This document shows, piece after piece, positions 6,068 through 11,866 of a DNA stretch of 11,866 nt. Both the position numbers and the translations under genes were made by a program. Source of the stretch: Porphyromonadaceae bacterium UBA3318 (GTDB taxonomy: Bacteria > Bacteroidota > Bacteroidia > Bacteroidales > Muribaculaceae); contig DESI01000042.1 in NCBI GenBank assembly GCA_002361235.1, positions 1 to 11,866 on the forward strand, given 5' to 3'. Position 1 is the first letter of the stretch, and every line of letters starts with the position of its first letter. The notes beneath the pieces were generated by a model that did no database searches, was not told the DNA's origin, and saw only the letters and a list, made by a program, of their open reading frames with translations.

Positions 6068-7765
6068 TTACTGGATGTAGGACAGGTTGATACCTGTGAA
6101 CTCCATGTCGTTCTGTGCGCGCTTCAGCAGGGAGGGATCGAGCTTGACGGCCTGCTTCAGGTTCTGGATTGCGCTGTTCTGCGAGCCGGTACGGGCTGCG
6201 GCCACGGCCTTAAGGTAATAGGTGGTGGCGTTGGGAGCCTTGATGTCGTCCAGAATCTTGTTGGCTGCGGTGTAGTTCTTGGCCAGGATGTTAGCTACGG
6301 CGGCGTTGTTGGTCTTGGCGTCGCCGAAGGCGTTGAGTGCCTTCTGCAGGTCGCCCTGGTTCAGATAGTACGTACCCATTGCGTCGGCGCTTTCGGGCAC
6401 GCCTGCGGCTGCGCCGAAGTATTCGTTAGCCTTGCTCATGTCGTTGTTGATCATGGCTACCAGACCCATGTTCATCATCGGCTCCTTGGCCTTGGAATTG
6501 ATGCGCAGGGCCTGCTGCCAGTTGGCTGCGGCGCCGCTGTAGTCGCCGGCGACGTACTGGGTATTACCCAGGTTGTTGAACGCGCGGTAGTCCTCGGGAT
6601 GGAGCTCGGCGGTGCGGTTGTACACCTCCATCTTCTTCATGTTGTCGTTGGTGAGGGTGGCGATGTAGAGCATCTCGTCGACGGTCAGCTTCTGGGGATC
6701 GTTGTTGAACAGGTTGACAAGTTCCTGGTCGGACTTGCCGATGGTGTTGATTGTGGCCATCACGCGGCTGTAACGCAGCTGGGGCAGAATCTGGTCGGCC
6801 AGCTCGTCGAATACCGACGACAGGTTGCGGATCTCACGCTCGCGGTCCTGGGGATCGGGATACATACGCAGCACGGACAGAATCAGGTCCTTGTCCTGGA
6901 TGTTGCTTTTCTCCACCAGTTTCTCGAATCCTTCCCAGTCCTCGGGAGTGAAGCTGGAGGTCAGCTCGCCGAATTCGGTGATGCGGTCCTTCTTCAGCTG
7001 CTTTTCCATATAGCTGGTGGTGTTCTTCTCGCGCTTCTCGGCCAGGCTGGTGTTGAACTCCAGCGAGCCTTCGGGGCTGGCGAACGAGTTGATGGTGATG
7101 CCGGCGATTTCCTGATTGGCGGCCTTGTTTGCTTCCATCAGCTTCTTGTTGAGGTCGATGTAGTCGGCCTTGTCGGTCTGGTTGCTGCGGATGTTGGCCT
7201 GGTTGATCAGGAAGTGGATGTCGGCGCTGTATTTCTCGGTGATCACCTTCTGGAAGTTATCCTTGGCGACGGCGGGAGTCACGCTCTTGCCGTTGGCCAG
7301 TGTGGAGGTGGCGATTACGCCGTAACCTACCTTGACGCGGGGCAGCTTGTAGGTCTTGCCTTTCTGGTCGACGTTGAAATCCAGATACAGGTCGGAGTGG
7401 GCCATCTCGGGACGGTAGGGAATGGTGAAGGGAATGGTCACCATGCCGCCGTTGGCATAGCTCACCTCCTGGCCGTTGGCGCGGACGTCCTCGCCCTGGA
7501 ACACTACCGGAGTGGCCGTGGCCTCGCTTGTGGCGCCTGCGGCCGTCCACTGCAGAACGGGCACTGCCGTTACCTTGGCGTTCTTTACCATGAATTTGGA
7601 GGGAATTGATCCCTTGATTGTGCCGGGCACATTCTGTCCGACAGTCTCCAACGGTGTCGGAACCGTCGTGAAGTAATCACTCTGGAACTGCTGCAGCTTC
7701 TTGCTGCAACCCCCTGCTACCAGGGCGCATCCTACTGCAGCCACCATTAATACACTTTTGTTCAT
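6068..7765 (-). CDS. Lipoprotein with OmpA-like segment and TPR repeats
   Basis: This 565-residue protein starts with a short lipoprotein signal (lipobox AGGC, Cys20). Residues 21-175 form a beta-rich region I cannot assign, including a run with the character of secreted beta-sandwich domains (FTIPYRPEM, DLYLDFNVDQ). Residues about 180-260 resemble an OmpA C-terminal peptidoglycan-binding domain: a hydrophobic strand with ADIHF, a helix, ITINSFASPEGS and a following N-x-x-LAEKRE helix. Residues about 373-550 contain tetratricopeptide helices (for example YRAFNNLGNTQYVAGDYSGAAANWQQAL). The likely role is an outer-membrane or periplasmic scaffold anchored by lipid and peptidoglycan, with TPRs binding a partner. 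That role is inference. The product is encoded alone, with its own promoter and terminator, and looks highly expressed (strong signals, regular codon use). Confidence 0.85.
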   Translation of the reverse strand: MNKSVLMVAAVGCALVAGGCSKKLQQFQSDYFTTVPTPLETVGQNVPGTIKGSIPSKFMVKNAKVTAVPVLQWTAAGATSEATATPVVFQGEDVRANGQEVSYANGGMVTIPFTIPYRPEMAHSDLYLDFNVDQKGKTYKLPRVKVGYGVIATSTLANGKSVTPAVAKDNFQKVITEKYSADIHFLINQANIRSNQTDKADYIDLNKKLMEANKAANQEIAGITINSFASPEGSLEFNTSLAEKREKNTTSYMEKQLKKDRITEFGELTSSFTPEDWEGFEKLVEKSNIQDKDLILSVLRMYPDPQDREREIRNLSSVFDELADQILPQLRYSRVMATINTIGKSDQELVNLFNNDPQKLTVDEMLYIATLTNDNMKKMEVYNRTAELHPEDYRAFNNLGNTQYVAGDYSGAAANWQQALRINSKAKEPMMNMGLVAMINNDMSKANEYFGAAAGVPESADAMGTYYLNQGDLQKALNAFGDAKTNNAAVANILAKNYTAANKILDDIKAPNATTYYLKAVAAARTGSQNSAIQNLKQAVKLDPSLLKRAQNDMEFTGINLSYIQ

Positions 7766-7892
7766 AGACTATGATTTGTTTTAAACGTTCTGTCAATTCT
7801 TCTTCTATCGTCTGCCTATTGCGTCACGCTCCATGCAATGCCTGCTTTGAGCGTTCCGAACCCCTTTTTTACTTAACTACACTAAGGGATGG

Positions 7893-7923
7893 TAAAGATA
7901 CAGAAAATTCACGAACCGACAAA
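7893..7923 (-). promoter_or_regulatory. Bacteroides-type promoter of the TPR lipoprotein gene
   Basis: On the minus strand, TTTG (7923-7920) is followed after 19 bp by TATCTTTA (7900-7893), one mismatch from TAnnTTTG. Transcription would begin near 7886, giving a leader of about 120 nt before the ATG at 7765. I found no clear riboswitch in that leader. Confidence 0.5.
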
Positions 7924-7996
7924 ATATTACATACCCTTATGCCAAAAATTCTTGTCGGCACCCCATCTTCGCATTGGATATATCTCCGAAAACCGT

Positions 7997-8182
7997 TACG
8001 GCGAGTGCCCGAAAAACCGCTTTGCCCGCACCGCCGACGGCGAGCCGGGCCTGAACTGTCTCTGCGCCGGCTACCGCCAATACTTCGGGCACGTGGCCCC
8101 CTACATGGACTTCATGGCCAACGAGCTGAAACACCGGCGTGCGCCGGCCAACGTCATGAGCCACATAGACGACATTCATTAA
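7997..8182 (+). pseudogene. 3' remnant of an anaerobic sulfatase-maturase (ChuR/anSME) gene
   Basis: An open frame from 7889 (97 codons) contains, from about codon 37 on, the typical C-terminal end of radical-SAM sulfatase maturases: GECPKNRF, then DGEPGLN.LC.GY, then VAPYMDFM..ELKHRRAPANVM. These enzymes convert a sulfatase Cys or Ser to formylglycine and are about 400 residues long. Only the last 60 or so are here; the radical-SAM CxxxCxxC core and most of the SPASM cluster region are missing, and a stop (7883-7885) precedes the frame. The Cys four residues before C40 that the SPASM motif needs appears as Arg (RYGEC). Codons 1-36 look unrelated and AT-rich. I treat it as a relic left by deletion. 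A translated small protein is possible but could not be a maturase. The family match is from memory. Confidence 0.75.
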
Positions 8183-8221
8183 GTTTTTGTTAAATTACAG
8201 GTGGGAGAAGTGTCGGACAAT

Positions 8222-8238
8222 TAATTTTGCTAATTTTG
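8222..8238 (+). promoter_or_regulatory. Duplicated -7 boxes just before the response regulator start
   Basis: TAATTTTG occurs twice in tandem, at 8222-8229 and 8231-8238, and both match TAnnTTTG exactly. The first would place the transcript start near 8236, leaving a leader of only about 7 nt before the ATG at 8243. No good TTTG box lies 19-21 bp upstream; the nearest (8186-8189) is too far. This may be a weak or activator-dependent promoter giving a nearly leaderless mRNA. Confidence 0.4.
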
Positions 8239-8242
8239 TGGC

Positions 8243-8914
8243 ATGGAAACACGTAATGTCAAAATACTGGTAGTGGACGACGAGGACGGCATCCGCGAGG
8301 GTCTGTGCGAGTATCTGCGCCTGGAGGGATACGATGCTGACGGCGCGTCAAGCGCCGAGGAGGCACTCTCCATGGGTATCGACGGCTACGGTCTGCTGCT
8401 CCTTGACGTGATGATGGTGGGGATGGATGGCTTCGAGCTGGCGCGCCGTCTCAAGCAGTCGCCCGGCACTGCCGGCATTCCCATCATCTTCTTAACCGCA
8501 AAGGATACCGACGACGATATGGTGGCCGGACTGAGGCTCGGCGCCGACGACTATATTCCCAAACCGTTCTCGATGAAGAACGTCATGGCACGCATCGAGG
8601 CGGTGACACGCAGGAGTTTACGGAATTCCAAGGTCTCTGAGAATGTGGTGTGCGACCGCGTCACGCTGTCCTGTCGTGTAGACGGCAACGTCGTGAAGCT
8701 ACCGCGCAAGGAATTCGAGATCCTGGCGCTGCTGCTCGACAACCCGGGGCGTATATTCACGCGCGAGGAATTGATGAAGCGTATATGGCCGGACAACGTG
8801 GTGGTGGTGGACCGCTCGGTAGACGTGCACATAACGCGCATCAGGTCGAAAATCGCACCGTATGGCAAACATATAGTGTCCCGCTCGGGATATGGCTATG
8901 GCTGGCAGGACTGA
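8243..8914 (+). CDS. Response regulator, OmpR/PhoB family
   Basis: The 223-residue protein has a receiver domain (about 6-120) and a winged-helix DNA-binding domain (about 128-221). The receiver has every expected residue: acidic D12/D13, phospho-acceptor D55 (LLLLDVMM), T85 (FLTAK) and K107 (PKPF). The DNA-binding part shows the usual LPRKEFEILALLLDNPGRIFTREEL pattern, split across about 152-176, and ends with GYGYGW, the wing of this family. It should be phosphorylated by the kinase encoded next to it and then regulate promoters. The kinase gene begins inside the last codons, so the two are one operon. The ATG at 8243 is the only suitable start. The regulated genes cannot be read from the sequence; the envelope lipoprotein genes nearby are possible targets, which is only a guess. 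Confidence 0.95.
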   Translation: METRNVKILVVDDEDGIREGLCEYLRLEGYDADGASSAEEALSMGIDGYGLLLLDVMMVGMDGFELARRLKQSPGTAGIPIIFLTAKDTDDDMVAGLRLGADDYIPKPFSMKNVMARIEAVTRRSLRNSKVSENVVCDRVTLSCRVDGNVVKLPRKEFEILALLLDNPGRIFTREELMKRIWPDNVVVVDRSVDVHITRIRSKIAPYGKHIVSRSGYGYGWQD

Positions 8915-10295
8915 CACCCGGTTTTCTTTTCAGCTGCGCATATTGCTGCTGCTGTTAGGTTCGTGCTGGCTGCTGGCCGGCACGTTCATGGTGTTCCAGT
9001 ATCACCGGGAGAGGGACTATAAGACCGGGATGATGAACACTCGGCTCCAGATGCACAACGCCCGCCTGCTGGACGACCTGCGTAAAGGGGAACCGATCGG
9101 GAACATCGTGAGCCGGATCAGCAGTCCGACCGAAAACCTGCGTGTCACCCTGATAGGACGCGACGGCAAGGTGATATACGACAGCAGCGGTGCCACACCG
9201 ACCTCCGACCACAACACCAGGCCGGAGGTCCGCGCGGCGCGCGTCAAGGGGGAAGGGTATGCCATCGAACGTGTGTCGGAGGAGGACAACACCACCTATT
9301 TCTATTCGGCGTTAGCAGGCGACGACGGCATGGTGGTGCGCTCGGCGGCGCCATATACCCATAGTCTTGTGGAGTTTCTGGCCATAGACCGCACCATCCT
9401 GTTCATCATGTGCGGTATGACGCTGGTCATCAGCATCATCGGGCTGCTGGCCACACATAAGGTCACCGTCAGCATACGCCGCCTGAACCAGTTTGCCGAA
9501 CGGGCCGGCAACGGCGACAGTATATACGAGGGCTATTCATTTCCGCACGACGAACTCGGCAGCATTGCCGCCAACATAGTGAAGATATATGTGCAGCGCG
9601 ACCAGCAGCACCGCGAGACCATCCGGCTGGAGCAGGACAAGGCGCGGCTAAAGAAACAGCTGACCAACAACATCAACCATGAGCTGAAAACACCGGTGGC
9701 CTCAATTCTTGTAAGCCTCGACCTGCTGGACGACCATCCCGACCTGCCCGAAACCAAGAAGCGGGAGCTTATGGGCCGTATCCGCGGCAACGCCGGCCGT
9801 CTCAGCGCGTTGCTGAAGGATGTGTCCACCATCACGCGGATGGAGGACGGTCAGGGCATGATAGACAAGAAGCGCATCGACCTGACGGCACTCATAAATG
9901 ATATAGCGGACGAAGCGCGACCGCGCACCGAAATGCAAATTGATGTCAATATACCCCGGCTATGGATCAACGGCGACCGCATGCTGCTGGAATCCATATT
10001 CCACAACCTGATAGACAATGCCATATCTCACAGCGAAGGCAGCGAGATACACATCACGGCCGATGAGGCAGGCAACTTCAAGGTCTGGGACAATGGCAAA
10101 GGGATAGACGCCAGGCATCTGCCACATATATTCGAACGCTTTTACCGCGTTGACGACGGCCGTGCACGTTCCACCGGAGGCACCGGTCTCGGTCTGTCGA
10201 TCGTGAAGAATGCCGTGGCAGTGCATGGCGGCTCAATCAGAGCCGTCAGCACGAAGGGACTGCTGTTCGAGTTCAACCTTGGTTGCACAGATTAG
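8892..10295 (+). CDS. Sensor histidine kinase with PhoR-like periplasmic domain
   Basis: The 467-residue kinase has TM1 at about 13-36, a periplasmic sensor at 37-163, TM2 at about 164-187, a HAMP-like linker (188-240), a HisKA domain with H263 (NNINHELKTP) and a HATPase domain. The ATPase boxes are intact: N box with N372/N376, G1 DNGKGID (400-406), F box IFERFYRV (413-420) and G2 GGTGLGLSIVK (429-439). The sensor has VTLIGRDGKVIYDSSG followed by H and RPEV (85-113), the PAS-like pattern known from PhoR-type kinases; the ligand is unknown. It overlaps the regulator gene by 23 bp. A second ATG at 8898 would shorten it by two residues. The stop TAG shares bases with the TAA of the converging minus-strand gene. 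Confidence 0.94.
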   Translation: MAMAGRTDTRFSFQLRILLLLLGSCWLLAGTFMVFQYHRERDYKTGMMNTRLQMHNARLLDDLRKGEPIGNIVSRISSPTENLRVTLIGRDGKVIYDSSGATPTSDHNTRPEVRAARVKGEGYAIERVSEEDNTTYFYSALAGDDGMVVRSAAPYTHSLVEFLAIDRTILFIMCGMTLVISIIGLLATHKVTVSIRRLNQFAERAGNGDSIYEGYSFPHDELGSIAANIVKIYVQRDQQHRETIRLEQDKARLKKQLTNNINHELKTPVASILVSLDLLDDHPDLPETKKRELMGRIRGNAGRLSALLKDVSTITRMEDGQGMIDKKRIDLTALINDIADEARPRTEMQIDVNIPRLWINGDRMLLESIFHNLIDNAISHSEGSEIHITADEAGNFKVWDNGKGIDARHLPHIFERFYRVDDGRARSTGGTGLGLSIVKNAVAVHGGSIRAVSTKGLLFEFNLGCTD

Positions 10296-11127
10296 AGCTT
10301 CCGGCTCTTTATCTGACCATCCTGCAAATAGACTTTTACGGTGTTTCCGGCAGGGATTTTCACCTTGCCGCTGACGGGGTGGCCATCGGCAATAATCGTC
10401 ACCTCGGAAGTTGACTTTGAACCGGCATTACTGGTGATATAGGCAACCGATGAATCTTTCGGATTCTGAACGGCGGTAAGCTTTGTGCCCTTTAGGAATA
10501 TTCTGAGTTCATCGGCCAGCGAATTATTCTGCCGCACCGCTACCGTGGCTGACGAGGCGTTGTCGGTGATTTTCGTATCGACCGATAACACAGGTGCCTT
10601 ACCGTCGATATTGATTCCGGAAATTTCGGCGGGGACACTACTTCTGAAGTTGGATACCAACATATAACAGACACCATCGGGATCGGGCACAATCGCTGCG
10701 TTCCAGCCCTGCGGCAGTCTGTCGGTCAGCGACACGGTCTTCCGCTTCATCGCTCTGGTTGTGGCGGCGTCTACATTGGTATAATAGTTGACGTTGCGGC
10801 GGTCCACCACATCACCGGCCCTGACATCGCGCTGTCGGCCGGAATAGAGGGTGTAGAGCCCGGAGGTCAGTATTGAATTGTTGTCGGCCCGGTCGCCGAA
10901 CCCCATACCCTTGTTGCCGGGACCGGTGAAACCAAGCTCGCCGTTGATGTTGACCCATTCGGAAGCGGACTTTCGACCGTCACTTTTTCAGCAGTTTGTA
11001 CCGTGTTTTTTTCAGCCGGACTTGCTATATTTTCAGCCGAACGTTTTGCATTTCCTACTGATTGAGACGTTGCACTACCTGCCAGCAACATAGCACCCGC
11101 AACGACAGCGATATACTTCAGTTTCAT
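10292..11127 (-). pseudogene. Exported protein of unknown function, split by a frameshift
   Basis: Two minus-strand frames make one gene. The first (11127-10867) gives a type I signal peptide (residues 1 to about 22) and a linker rich in Ala, Glu and Lys. The second (open from 10987, stop at 10292) continues with SASEWVNINGELGFTGPG and about 210 more residues of beta-rich sequence. Past about 10984 the first frame loses protein-like character (Ser/Pro/Thr-rich, stop at 10867), while the second is well formed. One extra A in the A5 run at 10984-10988 would join them into a protein of about 278 residues. I do not recognise the family. The C-terminal half has strands like those of carbohydrate-associated beta-sandwich modules, which is only an impression. 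It may be a real mutation, a sequencing error or, less likely, ribosomal slippage. A good promoter lies upstream. Confidence 0.7.
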
Positions 11128-11166
11128 GTGTAGGGATAGTAAGGTTCGTATTAAAGTCGTTGTTCT

Positions 11167-11197
11167 TAAAACTATGTCGCCTCTGTTTTAGAACCAA
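11167..11197 (-). promoter_or_regulatory. Probable promoter of the frameshifted exported-protein gene
   Basis: On the minus strand, TTGG (11197-11194), a 19-bp spacer and TAGTTTTA (11174-11167) match the Bacteroidetes pattern with one mismatch in each box. The start would be near 11160, about 33 nt before the ATG. The -33 box is part of a perfect 10-bp palindrome, CCAATATTGG (11194-11203), which might bind a regulator. The rest of 11128-11265 is AT-rich with nothing else recognisable. Confidence 0.45.
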
Positions 11198-11265
11198 TAT
11201 TGGCTGATTTTAATAGATTATGGAAGATGCTTCATTGTATATCCGAGCCAGGAAAACAAATCTCT

Positions 11266-11866
11266 TCATTTTACGACAAATATAATATCCGACAGAGTAG
11301 AATATTTTCTTTTTTTGAACTCAAATTGAATTTTTTTCAGAGAATCTGAAGAGAAGTTTTCAATATATTGTATAATCTTAGGCTCGATTAAAGAAAAAGC
11401 TCTCTTCATTTTCCAAGATTGTGAAAAATCATTTGAGTCAGCCAGAACAATATATATTCGATTCTCAGCCCCAAAGCGCATTTCGCCTTGATTTTCATAT
11501 AACCATCTAATCAGTTCAATAGGATTTCTTTGAGTTTCTTCTATAATTTTGCCCTTAGCTACCTCTAATTCCCTAATTACGTCTCTTTGTCCAATTTCCT
11601 TTAATTTTTCAGTTAACGTATATATCTGTTGTGACTCTGATTCTTTTGAATCGCATGAGATTCCGATTCCTTGCATTTCTTTTTCAACCATGATTTTTCA
11701 TTGGAGCCTAAGATGCCTTTAAGTTTCTGTCCCATGAATTGATTAGGAAAGAAAGTAACCTTTAAATCAATAGGATATTCGTCAATGAAAAAATCAACAC
11801 TCTTTATCTCTCCAACAGCGGATATCACCCTTGGATTCTGTTTAAATAATTATTACTGTCCGCTAA
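11266..11866 (-). pseudogene. Frameshifted gene with a possible PD-(D/E)XK nuclease motif, cut by the window edge
   Basis: Two minus-strand frames (upper, from 11828 down; lower, ending at 11266) read as parts of one protein. The upper one contains SVDFFIDEYPIDLKVTFFP, where D..(n)..D-L-K followed by a hydrophobic strand fits a PD-(D/E)XK nuclease core. The lower one contains WLYENQGEMRFGAENRIYIV and ends SDIIFVVK. By eye this resembles stand-alone type II restriction enzymes, but I cannot name a family and no methyltransferase is visible. The frames join if one A is added to an A5 run (11694-11698 or 11680-11684). Upstream, a third frame (11866-11830) seems to continue the protein and would join by one extra G near 11828-11830. 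The GTG at 11826-11828 is therefore probably not a true start. The AT-rich composition, unlike the rest of the window, suggests acquired DNA. Confidence 0.6.

Noticed and set aside
6056..7609. 517-codon plus-strand open frame opposite the TPR lipoprotein gene
   Set aside because: Gly/Val/Leu/His-rich shadow composition. The minus-strand gene has a signal peptide, domains, promoter and terminator.
7771..8193. 140-codon plus-strand open frame over the maturase remnant
   Set aside because: The maturase-like residues are in the other frame (from 7889); this one is Arg/Pro-rich out-of-frame reading.
10980..10992. Programmed -1 ribosomal frameshift site
   Set aside because: The in-frame codons GAA AAA do not form a canonical slippery heptamer, and I saw no clear downstream stem-loop or pseudoknot. 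A single-base deletion explains it more simply.

Overview
The window looks like a chromosomal segment of a Bacteroidales bacterium, probably a gut lineage such as Muribaculaceae. This rests on promoters of the Bacteroides type (TTTG, 19-20 bp, TAnnTTTG), a general lack of Shine-Dalgarno sequences, lipoprotein families typical of the phylum, a remnant of a sulfatase-maturase (ChuR/anSME) gene, and the order lysS-gpsA-pgi, which I recall from Bacteroides. The family-level placement is inference. The core genes are GC-rich; composition turns AT-rich beyond about 11130.

Left part (1-5140). A 9-bp tandem repeat and a terminator are followed by a promoter and a co-directional cluster: a three-helix membrane protein of unknown role, lysS (lysyl-tRNA synthetase), gpsA (glycerol-3-phosphate dehydrogenase) and, after a 116-bp gap, pgi (glucose-6-phosphate isomerase). 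This is housekeeping metabolism: tRNA charging, phospholipid backbone supply and glycolysis. Just after pgi lie three unrelated short tandem arrays around a strong terminator; the first duplicates the last codons and stop of pgi.

Middle part (5143-8182). Two envelope lipoprotein genes are on the minus strand: a protein with two META (HslJ-like) domains and a larger one with an OmpA-like segment followed by TPR repeats. The larger gene has a good promoter and a UUCG-loop terminator. Upstream of it, on the plus strand, is a decayed 3' fragment of a radical-SAM sulfatase-maturase gene.

Right part (8243-11866). A response regulator and histidine kinase overlap by 23 bp and form a classical two-component operon. 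The kinase converges, with a 4-bp stop overlap, on a minus-strand exported protein of unknown function that is split by a frameshift. Beyond it, AT-rich DNA carries a frameshifted, probably acquired gene with a possible PD-(D/E)XK nuclease motif, perhaps a restriction enzyme. All three inferred breaks in the last kilobase can be explained by one missing base in a homopolymer, so assembly error must be weighed against real decay. I found no clearly new multi-gene system; the points most worth a second look are the frameshift series, the triple minisatellite at pgi and the ChuR remnant.
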